This document shows positions 1 through 11,539 of a stretch of 64,000 bases of DNA, one piece after another (the stretch's first letter is position 1; each line of letters begins with the position of its first letter). This DNA is from Quillaja saponaria (lineage: Eukaryota > Streptophyta > Magnoliopsida > Fabales > Quillajaceae): contig CM055614.1 of the NCBI GenBank assembly GCA_029379385.1, positions 12,529,528-12,593,527 on the forward strand, given 5' to 3'. The notes beneath the pieces were generated by a model, which was given only the letters and a program-made list of their open reading frames with translations, searched no databases and was not told the origin of the DNA. The position numbers and the translations under genes are program-made.

Positions 1-1080
1 CCGAGGTTCTAATTATGATATGGTGATTAAAGTAGACATGAACAAAGCCTACGATAGAATGGAATGGAGTTTTCTATAAGGCATGCTTCACAAATTGGGA
101 TTCTATTCATGGTGGATTATAGTTTCTACTATTTCATAGTCAGTTCCAATATCAGGTGAATCTTTTAGTATTTTCAAACCATCAAGAGGGCTCCAATAAG
201 GTGATCCTCTCTTTCCATATCTATTTTTGATATATGTTAAAGGTTTATCTACGCTATTTAATGAAGCTGAATTATCCAATTCATTACATGGACTGAGAAT
301 TTGAAAACACTATCCTTCTATTAATCATTTGTTATTTGCTGATGACTCGATCTTTTTTTGTAAAAGCATAATCCAAGAATGTGAAAAAATACTGAAGATA
401 CTTCACTGCTATGAAACTACTAGTGGACAACAAATTAAACTTGCAAAATCTTTCTTCTTCTTTAACAGGAATACTCTTAATGATCTTAGATTCTCACTAT
501 TATCAAGTTAAACATCAACAAAATGGAAGGACAAGATCAATACCTTGGCCTACCATCAATTATTACAAAGTCCAAAAAAGCTACATTCCAGGAAGTTAGA
601 GAAAATGTGGCTGCTAGGCTACAGGGATGGAAATCTAAATGTCTTTCCCTAGCTAGGAAGCTAGGAAAGAAATATTGGTGAACTCAATAGCTACTGCCAT
701 TCCAATTTATACCATGGCATATTTCAAACTTCCAATTTCACTATGCAAGGATATTAATAAGATGATTGCAAAGTTTTGGTGAGGACAAATGGACTCATCA
801 AGGAAAATTCATTGGGTGAGTTGAAAAATAATGTGCAAAACAAAGAACCATGGAGGGCTTGCATTCAAAGATTTGGAGAAATTAAACCTTGCTATGTTGG
901 CCAAACAAGGATGGAAAGTAGCAAAAGAGGGTAAATCTCCCTTCTACAAGCTGCTTAAGGAGCATCACTTTCCACACTTTTCTTTCATGGAAGCTTCGAT
1001 TGGATTCAATCCTTCTTAAGGATGGAAAAGCATACTAAAAGGAAGAACAATTTTGTCAAACAAGGCCTACAGTGGCAGGT
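1..1080 (+). pseudogene. LINE (non-LTR retrotransposon) reverse transcriptase remnant
   Basis: Conceptual translation across frames gives the reverse transcriptase core in order: a KVDMNKAYDRMEW block with the motif A aspartate near 30-65, a degenerate RGLQxGDPLFPYLF block near 185-225, and the catalytic HLLFADDSIFF box near 325-360 (the FADD form typical of plant L1-like LINEs). The downstream part (831-1,019) matches the region after the RT in these elements (NHGGLAFKDLEKLNLAMLAK). Stops and frameshifts interrupt it, for instance TAA codons near 78 and 515, so it is dead. The 5' part lies outside the window. No poly-A tail is evident where the match fades around 1,080. The family is clear from the RT motifs; the exact clade is inferred. 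Confidence 0.85.
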
Positions 1081-1099
1081 AGGCTATGGCAAGGATTTA

Positions 1100-1476
1100 A
1101 AATAAGATTTAAAATATTTCTTTTTAATTCATAGTGTTTTTTTAAAATATTAACTCTTAAATTTGAAAAGAATTAAAAAAAATATATATGATTATCTGGA
1201 ATTTATTAAAGAAAAATTTGAAAAATTCAATATTAATTACTATTGACATATAATTATTAAAAATGTTATAAATTTATTAACATTGAAAAGAATTAGTAAA
1301 AAATAAATTCATTGTGCAAAAATAATTACAATCCTATTGATATTAAAACGAAGAATAATTAAATAATAATAATAATAGTTTATTTATAGTAAAACAACAA
1401 CTAAAGATAACTATGTAATTATAAAAATTTAAAGTGGTATTTAAGAAAATTAAAAAATTATAGATATAAATAGAAA
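1100..1476 (+). repeat. Dispersed AT-rich repeat, copy a
   Basis: About 370 bp of AT-rich sequence that recurs at 4,078-4,420, 6,300-6,705 and 22,145-22,740, and in reverse orientation at 22,770-23,100 and 23,380-23,745. Shared landmarks in order are an ATTCATAGT block, TTGAAAAGAATTA, a CTATTGACATATAATTATTA block, ATTACAATCCTATTGATATT, AACAACTAAA and a terminal GGTATTTAAGAAAAT. This looks like a high-copy MITE or other non-autonomous element; I could not define termini or target duplications. Confidence 0.6.
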
Positions 1477-1599
1477 TTTTGTAATATTTATTTGTAGTCA
1501 TTATTCATGATATTTAATTTTTAAATCATTTTTTTTAAAATTAATTTTTAAAAATCATTTATTGTATTAAAAAATTACTTCAAGCATCTATTAGATAAG

Positions 1600-3185
1600 C
1601 CCATTATGATATGCTGTTGAAACCTATATGATGTTGATGTTTACCAAAAATCCAAGTTTGCTGTTAATAAGAGATCTGGTAGGAAGACTTCTGGTGTCCT
1701 CTATGCATATATATTTGGCCTTGCTCTGTTGTCCTATTTGATGTTTTGTGTTTACACGTAATTAATAAATATATTAATAAAAGACCTGTGGGAAGACGCA
1801 ATAAACAACACAAAACATCCACGTCGTCACGCAGCACAGAAAAATAAAAAATGAAAACTAAATAAAAATTGTAGGTGTCACTTTAATTTTTAGTGTTTAT
1901 CTTTATTGTCACAGTCGTCGTTGTTCTTGGCCTTGTCTTGGGATTTCAGCTCTTGCACCATAGCCTCCAGAAGAACCATAAATGTTCCGGGGACGACTGC
2001 CATTCTCCTCCTGATGTTTTTCTAACCCCAATTTAAACCCACCAAATCAAAATCTCAGTTCTGAAACCCTAGTCCACCTAGCTTCACCACCAAGAACAAA
2101 TCCAACTCAACTAACACCACTAACGCCTTACATTGGATCAAGCAAACAAGGATAGTTGTATGATCCTTCTTATAGCTTCCAAATGGTGAGAAGGATTTGG
2201 ATTCATAATTCATGATAATGATAATGATAATTTGTTTGTTCAAGCATTGAATAGGTCTGTGAAGAATTTTTTTTTAATTTTTATTATTGACTTTGTAGAA
2301 TTTAATTTTAATATAAAATTTATATAAGCCACGTGGCTGTTCATTATTTGTCACATAGATAACCAACTCACCTTTTGTTATCTATTGGAAATCATTTGTC
2401 CACATTTTACACGTTGATATTAAATTAAACGACAATTGATGTTAAGGACTAAATTGCATCAAATTAAATCTTGTAGGAACGCAATGGCAATAATTTAAAC
2501 TCAAAATTAAACTATAGGGACCAAAAGTATAACTAAGCCTTAAACTTTATTGTAATTGTGTTTGTTTAATTGTTTCCATTTTTAAGAGATGTCTATATTA
2601 CTGAAAGTTCATGTCATGCCAAACGTGAGTGTTAAATCCAAATCTTTGCAAATGAGTATTTCTATGATGTACGTATCAGAAGGTTGAGCTAGGGGTTGGT
2701 GATGTAGGTGAGATGGATAGGCTTGGGAGATATGGACTAGGTTTGGACGAGATGAGCTAGGTTTGGCGAGATGGGATAGGCGAGCTGATCGTGTCTTCTT
2801 CATGGATTCCTTATGTTGCACTAAGAAATAGCTCTTGAGAAAATAAGACGTGATCAAAGGTCAGGGTGGTTCCTCAAGAATCCTCCAATGCCAAAGTTAG
2901 AGCTTAGGGCTAATTAGTAGAAAAAAAAATAGAGAGGAAAATCATAAATACATCTTAAAGCTCTTGGTGCTATATGTAGCTGAACTTCTCCAATTAGGTG
3001 ATGCAAAGTGGACAACCTTTATGATCGGTTACCATGCACACTTAGCCGTTTGTGCTTTCACTCTCGTTCATGTTCGGCCGTTACCTATCTCTAAGTGGTT
3101 AGATGTTTTGGAGCTGTTATTGCCATGTGGCACAATCTTTACTAGTTTGTCTTCATTTTGTATTAACACTAAGAATTATAGTTTG
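1600..3185. other. Intergenic stretch with no recognised gene
   Basis: Mixed-composition intergenic DNA. Short open frames on either strand (the longest about 80 codons) show no recognisable motif. A loosely repeated phrase around AAGAGATCTGGTAGGAAGAC (1,668) and AAAAGACCTGTGGGAAGACG (1,779) suggests an old small duplication. No promoter, RNA gene or bounded transposon could be supported. Confidence 0.5.
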
Positions 3186-3187
3186 GA

Positions 3188-3386
3188 CGTACTAGTTTAA
3201 TTGTTTAAGGTGAAAGTGCTGGGACCATGAAATTACAAGTTCAAATCTCATATGTAGTTATTTTAATATTGTGTTTTTGTGCTTTGTAATTATAATGATA
3301 GTGATGAACTGAATCGACATAGTTGATTTTGAATAGAATTTCTAATGAATAAATTTCTATGTTTTCCTTAAAAAAAAAAAAAAAAT
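3188..3386 (+). mobile_element. tRNA-derived SINE with poly-A tail
   Basis: The segment starts with an A-box-like TAGTTTAATTGTTTAAGG and carries a B-box-like AAGTTCAAATCTCAT about 45 nt later, the internal RNA polymerase III promoter arrangement of tRNA-derived SINEs. It ends in a run of 16 adenines at 3,370-3,385. The length of about 200 bp fits plant SINEs. A target duplication was not clear. The call rests on box spacing plus poly-A. Related boxes occur near 20,660, 26,490 and 27,965. Confidence 0.6.
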
Positions 3387-3389
3387 AGA

Positions 3390-5030
3390 ACTTGAGAATT
3401 ATGAATAGCTAAACATCAGATATTCAAACACGTATGACATCTACGACTTGAATGCCAAATATTCTTGATTCTGCTTATATATTAAATGCATCCATATCCA
3501 AAGGGATTTTTTTTTAGAATATAAGCAATTTTATTTTGAAAGGATTCACTAATTATATATATTGATTTCTTACCCCCTTTTTTTTTTCCTTTTTTTTAAA
3601 AGTTTAATTGCAAATTGTGAATTAACATTTCACTTTTTTTTCAGAGATCAACTATTATATTAGATCATATTGATTAGTTAGGACATGACATAGTGTTAAA
3701 TATTTATAGACAATTCAAAGTAGGATTTGGTTATTGAGTGGGATCAAAACATCAAGCAGTGCAGGTTATAGCTTACTTTGTGCAGTCCACATAGCTTAGG
3801 CCTTAGTGGGAAACAAGTGTAGAGACTCTTCTTGTTGAGGACTGCATTTTCTCCCCATTAATGTACAACCAAAAAAAAAAAAGGAAATGTCAAAAGATTT
3901 GCTTAAACGTGAAAACACCTCTTTAATTATATTAAGTATAACAATAAAAAAAAAATATATTACTCTATGTTAATGAATGATGATAAATAAATAGATAAAT
4001 CCTAAAAAAAATTTAATTTCATAATAAAACATATAATTTTTTTTTTAATTCTAAACATGGAAGAAAAATTAATGCAATAATTTTAAAATCATAAAAACTA
4101 CACACTACATATTTTTTTCATTCATAGCATTTCAAAAAATTAATTTATAATATTATAATTATTTTTAACTTACTAATTAAAAAAAATGAGAAATTCATAT
4201 TAATTACTATTTATACATAGTTATGATAAATTACATATTTATAAATATTGAAAAGAATTAGAATAAAAAAATAAAATACTTACAATCATATTAATATTAA
4301 AATAGAGAATAATTATGAAAAATAAAATAAATAAATAGAATAGAATATTTGATGCAAAATAACAATTAAAAAATATTTATGTAATAGCAAAAACTCCTAG
4401 GATATTTAAGAAAATAAATTTTTTTCTTGCACTAAAGGCTAAAACAATAATATATAATCATAGAAACTACACTTTAAATATTTTTATTTTATAGTATATT
4501 AAAAAATAATATTATTTCGTATATTTTAGAAGAACTAAGAAAGGTGAGCTATATAGTATCTATTATAAAAATAGGTTATTTTATCTCCAACTAAATTCGA
4601 CTTATGTGACCATATGAATTAGCCGCATGTCCACATGACCTGAAATAATAGGTGCCAGCAACCTGCAAAAGAAATCTTAGTATTTTTGTTTTATCCACAA
4701 TTATATTGGATGTTTTCAATTAGACCCAAAACTACCCTCATCCTCTACCTTAAAGTCACAAATCTTTGTCTTCTATAATTGAAGCTAGCTTCCGTCCATC
4801 TATTCTTTGTCTTTTGGTTATTGATTAAAACAATCTATTAACAAAACTTAACAATTGCATTTCGGCACTACCTTCAACTCAAAGTTTTCAACGAAAAGAA
4901 AATTCAACACTCAATATCTGAGCTTGAACAAGAATCAACTCTTGTGAAAGATGAAATTCAGCTATTATACACATGGATTCAATTCCAAAACTCGGACTCA
5001 GGCACCATATCTCTCCTTCTGTGGACTTGA
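3390..5030. other. AT-rich intergenic DNA with repeat copy b
   Basis: No supported gene. 4,078-4,420 is another copy of the dispersed AT-rich family seen at 1,100. The remainder holds homopolymer runs such as A12 near 3,870 and no recognisable coding signature. Confidence 0.5.
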
Positions 5031-5035
5031 ATCAA

Positions 5036-5422
5036 CCTATCCCATAATCTTGTAAGGATCACACAGCCAGGTCTTTTTCTCTGTACTTTATGTATTTAGT
5101 AGTAGCTCTCAATGGGGCAAGATATGCATGTTGAGAGATAAGAGGGAATCTAGTTATTTATTATCAGATAAAATTCTAATAGTCCTTTCATTAAAGACTC
5201 CTAAAGTCACTCAGTCTATATTTACTGTCAATTTACATCTAATCATATAAGAAGTATGATTAAGCCTTATCCTAAATGATCACATAAACATATAAACTTT
5301 TACCAGCATATCTCAAATTGGACCAAAACTTAATTCTGTTTTATCATTAAAACAAAACCATACAATTAATGATAGCCCACATATGGAATTTTCAACACCT
5401 ATCCATAATCTTGTAAGGATCA
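5036..5422. repeat. Direct repeat flanking a ~335 bp segment (possible solo LTR)
   Basis: CATAATCTTGTAAGGATCA occurs at about 5,043-5,061 and again at about 5,404-5,422, with extended similarity in the preceding CCTATC. The intervening segment, read on the minus strand, begins TGTTGAAAATTCC, the style of plant LTR starts. A direct repeat of about 25 bp is too long for an ordinary LTR target duplication, so this may be a solo LTR inside a duplicated patch, or a simple segmental duplication. No coding content. Confidence 0.35.
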
Positions 5423-5429
5423 TCCTTAA

Positions 5430-6990
5430 ACAAAAAAATAATAATAATAAACACCCAAATCACCAAAACAACACTATGGACCTGCTTCTATCAAATCTTT
5501 CTTGTGTTAGAAACTTAGAATTCCAGAACCAACTAAATGAGTTATGGTGATTTAAATAATTGAGGTGCACGTTTCAGAAAAGTGATCCATGGAGGTTGCA
5601 GAAGGTGAGGGCATCATGAACTCGAAACAATAATTAAAAGCATGACCTTCTGAGCTTGCTACGTTACTTGGTTTTTCAAATATTCTTTATAACTATTTGT
5701 AGGTAACTGCAACAGATTGGTTGGTAAGGTGGGGAAGTAGGGTGAGCACACCTTCTGAGAAGATAAATCCTCTGTGGGTTAGATCTAGATTGGTGTTTCA
5801 CTTTCAGATTTTTAGGATTTTTGCTCTACTAGTAGTACTGTAGTAGTATTGATGCTGGTGAGAGTGTTGGTGATTGTGGGAGTTACTTCCAAGGCTCAAA
5901 CTTTCCAATATGAATTCCCAAAACTGTTTTGAGTCTTCACTGTTGTTGCTTTTCTCTTCAAGCTAGCTCACTCTGCAACATTTCTACTATATCTATGGTT
6001 TTATTATAAAATAAGAAAAAGTTAGGGTACATCCATAAAAAATAAAAAAATAAAAATAATAGTTAGATTGTAAACGAAATTATTTGAAGTGGCTATAACT
6101 CCAGTATTGGTAACAATAGATGTAAGGTTCTGATTCACTCATTGCAAATAAATGGTGAGATTGAGAACCATGTGTGTTGGGTATTTAATTCCCCACTAAA
6201 AAATATTATAATTATTATGAACATGTTAAACAATTTTTTTTTTGAGAAATTTAATATTAATTAATATTGACATAGTTAAAAAATGTAGATATATTTTTTT
6301 ATTATGAATTAAAACTTAAAAAAAAAATATATATATTATAATCATAAAAATTCTAACCTTAATATTTCTTTTAATTCATAGTAATTTTTAAAAATTTTAA
6401 TTCATAAATTTGAGAAGAACTAAAAAATTAAGATTATTAGGTACTTATTAAACCAAAAAAAAAATAAATAAATAGAGATTCAATCTTAACTACTATTGAT
6501 ATATAATTATTTAAAAAGTTATAGATTTATTAATATTAAGAAGAATTAGTATAAAATAAATTAATAGTGCTAAAATAATAACAATCATATTGATATTAAA
6601 ATTGAAAAAAATTATGAAAAATAGAAAATAATAGTCTATTTGAAGTATAATAACAATTAAATGTAACTATATAATACTAAAGACTCAAAAAGGTAGTTAA
6701 GAAAATAAAAAATTCCTACCACTAAGCAATTTTTATATATAGCATAAATAAAGTAAATTACATTCCATTTTCTCGAGATTTAGTAAAATAATACTAACAA
6801 CTAAAAGTTAGAATAAATAACACTTTCCTCCCACCATTTAGTCAAATTAACATAATCTTATAATTCATTGACTGAAAATTATATGTTATAAATACATAAT
6901 ATTAGGGCAGTGAAATTAAATTAGGTTTTGTTTTGTTCTATCTCTATTTTGAATTGCATACAACTAAAAATTGATTATATAATATATTTA

Positions 6991-7040
<50 letters not shown>

Positions 7041-7925
7041 CACTAACAAGATAAATTGATGGGAGGAAATTAATAAATTAATTTTCAAAATCTCAACTTC
7101 TATAACTCTTCAAGTTTCATATTGCTTCTTGGTTATTGTAATTTATTTTGAAACTTTAACTATTTTTAGATATATTATTGTATATATATATTTTTTGAAA
7201 AAATTGTTTAGAATTAAAAGAAAATAGAATAAAATATATTCCATCCATGAATTATACTATTCTATTAATTTGACTGAAAGGATAAAACAAATTAAAGACA
7301 TATTTTGTCTGCGAATGTGAATGGACTTTATTGTGACGTTTCCCAACTAGCCTCTTTGTTCTTCTTTCTTTTCATTTTCTTTTTATTTCGTAAATGAAGA
7401 TTTAAAGGAGGCGAGTGTCAATTCTCCCAAAGTTTGGGATTGAGTGTTGTTTGCTAAACCTCAAGAGACGTAACTATAATTTGCCCTTATATTAATTTTG
7501 TTATAAAAAAAATATTTTCCAATTATTTTTATTTCATAACTTTAAAAATATTTATAAGTTAAATTATACTTGTCCTTATATCTGAACAAGTTAGTTTTCG
7601 AACAAATTTTTTAGAAAGTGAAGTGTGAAATGAGTGAGAAAACAATGGATGTAAATTCACCTACAGCTGAGTAGCCTGTTGGGTCAGAAAATCTTTGGCC
7701 ATCCCATCCGACTATAGCGATTCTTTAAAATTATCACTCGATTAAACAATCGACTTAGCTAGTTTTTCAAATTTGTCAACTGTCAAAAAAACTCAGTTAT
7801 TATCGGATAATGGGTTAATTGGTTGTTCCATTTCAAAATGGAACACAGAGTCTACCACCTATTTATCTTAATGACTCTTCTCAAGATCAAGAAATCCCAC
7901 TGTTGTTTCACAATTTGAGGTCTTC
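5430..7925. other. Intergenic DNA with repeat copy c and an AT microsatellite
   Basis: No gene was recognised. 6,300-6,705 is a copy of the dispersed AT-rich repeat (ends in GGTAGTTAAGAAAATAAAAA). 6,996-7,037 is a nearly pure (TA)n microsatellite. The rest is AT-rich without bounded features. Confidence 0.5.
6996..7037. repeat. (TA)n microsatellite
   Basis: About 21 uninterrupted TA dinucleotides, embedded in a slightly longer AT-only tract starting near 6,975. Likely length-polymorphic. A shorter TA tract lies at 13,832-13,857. Confidence 0.9.
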
Positions 7926-7929
7926 CATA

Positions 7930-8883
7930 TTTGGGTTCTTATAATGAAGAAAAAGCTTAGCTTGGCCAACTTATTTCAGGAAAAATGATGAATTGCCACA
8001 ATTTGGCAAGAAGTAAGAAGAAATTACTGAGTTATACCATGCATTTGACCATCAAATTCAAATATTTAGGCATTCCCCTAGCAATCATGATGCTTAATCG
8101 CCTCATTTCTCCAGAATAGGAAACACCCGTGTTTTAAGGAACATGATACAACTACTGCAGTCAAAATCTGAATTCACAAATACCAGCAACCTGAGAACTC
8201 TTTCCTTGAACGTCAAGGTGAACAATCAAGAGCTGAGCCATCTCACTTGAGCCCTATTTAGCCAAATCAAAATGAAATGGAAGATATTGCTCCAGTTACT
8301 GTTGAATCTAAAGAAGAATATGATATTGATCATATCCAAGTGAATCATTCTTCAGCTGGTCATCAAACTACTCTTGTTGATGAGTCTATAGCATCTCCTC
8401 AGCCCGTAGTCACTCCTGCTACTATACAGACAAATGCTGTTATTGATGACAGAACTGAGACTGCTATTGAAAATTTAGCTCATCCTCAATCAGATGATAT
8501 TACCTCTGTATGGTTCATCAAGCCTTGATTTTGCATGACTAGATAGAATATTTAAAAATATTTAACATAACTAGAGAATCAGCGGACACCATTATAGAAA
8601 TTTTGGTTTCAGTCACAAAAGTTGAGTTGAAATTTAAAGATCTGACATAACTAATCAAAAATCTGGCATCTTATATTGTCCTATCTATTCGCACTCGTAC
8701 TCCTGCTCGTGCTGAAATCTTTGGAGAAGTATTAAAATTTGTCTATTATATCTTAAGAACTCAAATAGGTAGAGCTAGACAAAAAGAAATCATGGATCAA
8801 CTGATAATTGTTAAAACAGTGGCTGATACTATCATCTCTAAACATCAATCTTGTGTGACAGAAGAACTCCAGAGATATGCATG
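7930..8883 (+). pseudogene. Unassigned degenerate coding-like region
   Basis: Three stretches on the plus strand read like protein although no single frame joins them. The first (about 8,000-8,119) is a hydrophobic segment containing KFKYLGIPLAIMM and ends at TAG. The second is an 83-codon acidic open frame (8,277-8,528, start ATG, stop TGA) rich in Ser, Thr, Asp and Pro. The third (about 8,655-8,884) is a helical-looking stretch containing ARAEIFGEVLKFVYYILR and ending at TGA. Codon-like order and lack of AT drift suggest a decayed polyprotein or mobile-element gene. I do not recognise the family; a retroelement, a pararetroviral relic or a host gene fragment are all possible. Confidence 0.35.
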
Positions 8884-8889
8884 AGAGCA

Positions 8890-11530
8890 GAGTGAGAGGG
8901 CGACGATGCTTAATAGGAGTGAGAGAATTATTTTTTCAAGCTTATTACACATAATAAAAAACATTATATTACGATCGCATTAGCAATTTTCGTATAAAAA
9001 TGCTAACAATATTAGATTTGAGGAAGATAAACATACATTTAGAAAATAATGAAAGAAAATTGGTTGAAATTATTTTTATATGAAATTAGTAAATTATGAT
9101 ATTTTAATGACACTAGATGTCATTTTACCTTCTTATTTTCTTTTAGATTTTTGTTTGACGTTTTATTTCTTTGTGTCATTTCACTTTTTAGATAGAAAAT
9201 TTCTGTGGTGTCTCAATCCCTATCTCACCAATAAAAAAACGACATGTCATTAAAACTAAAATTTTATAAACTACCTGTGTTATAAGCTAATATTTGATCC
9301 GTGGGACTGATTCCGTACGCCGAGCAACAAACTATGCTTTTGTTCTAGAATTTACGGAAACCCAAAATGACGGCCTCCAAGATTCATAAGTAAATGCCAA
9401 TGGAAAGTGTCCAGAGTAAAGAGAATTTATTGGGTTTCTACCAGAGTGTGAAATAGAAGTGATTTGCAGTGCAGAATGAGCTATGGCTGCCATTAGCTAA
9501 TTCTCTTTCTGTATTTCTTCATAGTACCCATCTGACTAATGATTGCTTGATGGGCATCTTGTAAAGGCAAATTTTGGAGGAAGAATATATAGCAATGAAT
9601 TGTAGGAGAGTTTTGATCCATCGTACAAATGGAATTCCGCCAATAAAGCCTAAGCCCATAACCTAATACAAATTTGAAGACAAGGAAAAATACATCCATG
9701 GATGCACGCACGAAAGGTACATCCAAGGATGCAAAGGATTTCGCCAACACCGAGGACTTTTGATGGCTGAGAGAGAAAAGGGGAAAGAGAAGGTAGCTTC
9801 AAATTCGAAGAGTATTAGATCCAGGGGAAAGAGAAGGTGGTCACTGGTTACTGATTGAGCGTGGAGACTGTCTGAGTTTTCTGGTCACTGTTGTGGTCTT
9901 GGTTAAGGGTGAATGGGATGGGATAAAGAAAGAAACAGAAAATGGTTAACACCGATAATTTATGAAATATTAGTTTTAATGACATGTTATTTTTCTATTG
10001 GTCAGACAGGAATGGTGACACTAAAACGGGACAGATGATCTCCTTCCTTACTTTTCTCACGTCAACAAATACTTCTTTCCTAAAACAAAAATCTGAATAT
10101 CAAATGAGCCGGTGGTATATCTTTCAAACAAAAAGCTACCTAAAAATGGAATAGGAAATTAATTTTGAGTGTTGTAATACAACAACTAAATGCCTTATCT
10201 AAGACAAAAATAGCAATAATTGGTAATTGAACAAAAGGAACATCTAGATCTAGATCTCCATTGATCAATATTGTCAAAACAGTCACTAACATGGAAAGTA
10301 TAAAATTTCAGTTTTTAATAAATAAAAAATTTCATTTATAATGAAAATCTTTTTGTATAGGGAAAAATTCAGAGTTACACAAGATTAAAGAACTCCAAAT
10401 CCAGCAGTTTTTATCAACTTAGTAACTAAAATAGAAATGATGGAGGAAGAATAGAAAGGAGGAATACACTGATCACTCATGTTTTTCTTTCTAAAAATGA
10501 CTAGAAAGAAGACATTGAACTTTTAAGGTTTCATGAAAGAGCTAACCAGCTTGAATAATTTTGAGAGTGTTAGGTTAAGTATAAACCATATTTTTTTCAC
10601 TTTCTTTTTTAAAAAAATAGCAGCGCAATAGTTTATTAGTTGCTAGAGCATGCTTAAAAAGGAGTATGCTAATTTTCTCAATGTTTGCATTGTAATTGTT
10701 ATTTCTCTAGACTTAGAGAGAGAAAAGTATAACTTGTCCTTCTTTTTTTTTTTTTTTTTTTAATTTACATTTGCAATTTCAATTATCATGACTCGGTACA
10801 ATAATTGTTTATTGATTTTTTTAAGTCATCCCAATGCACACATTTTGTAAATTGACTTCTACTTTTTTAAAAAATTTTCTTCTAATTGGACTGAGTTATA
10901 CTTTTAATTAATTATTGTGGACTATAATTGTCATGACTCACTACAGTCAGTGTGGAGAGAGAAGTGGCACAGCAGAACAACTTTTTATGTGACTTGCCAA
11001 AAACCAAAAAAAAATATTTCTAAATAAATCAACTTTCCTTTTAAACTGTTTGGTTGGTCAGAAAGAAAGAGAAAAAGTTTAGTTCAATTCTCAACAAGCC
11101 ATCCAAAGCTTTGGATCAGTTGTCACTTGTAAATCAAGCCCTCCACTTCTCAACTATCAGCTAGAACAAGTTTTATAAAAAAAATAAATTATTTTAATCT
11201 CTCTAAAATTTTGTGACGAAGATCTACTCTATTTTTAAAATATACACATACTTCATGCGAAGTTTAAAACTAAAATAAAGTATCTAAAGTACATCTACCA
11301 TATTCTTATTAAGGGAAAAATAAAATTTTGAAGTTACTTATTTAATGTTATTATTCAATTGAGAATAATATATAAATAAAATTATATTAGTAACCATTAT
11401 ATAATAATATTATAATAAAAATGATATTTACATTTGTTTTAAGAACTTTATATTCTTTACAAACTAATAATATTAATTTTCATTTATTTTTTACTTTTAA
11501 ATTTCATAATTTTAAAAATAAGAAATTGGA
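8890..11530. other. Intergenic DNA upstream of the LRR pseudogene
   Basis: No supported gene. It holds a T21 run near 10,742-10,762 and a phrase near 10,780-10,835 (ATGACTCGGTACAATAATTG followed by TTTATTGATTTTTTTAAGTC) that resembles a repeated motif near 62,125 and 62,390. A minus-strand open frame at 9,493-9,750 has no recognisable motif and is not called. Confidence 0.45.
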
Positions 11531-11539
11531 GCTACTTGG

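Noticed and set aside
2609..2857. 82-codon minus-strand frame with repeated GATGAGCTAGGTTTGG phrases
   Set aside because: Its regularity comes from a short internal nucleotide repeat on the plus strand near 2,740-2,780; no protein motif.
3188..3260. Functional tRNA gene
   Set aside because: Only box-like sequences are present; no cloverleaf or acceptor stem can be folded, and a poly-A tail follows, so a SINE fits better.
9493..9750. 85-codon minus-strand open frame
   Set aside because: No recognisable motif, no matching splice or promoter context; the length is ordinary for chance frames in a 64 kb window.
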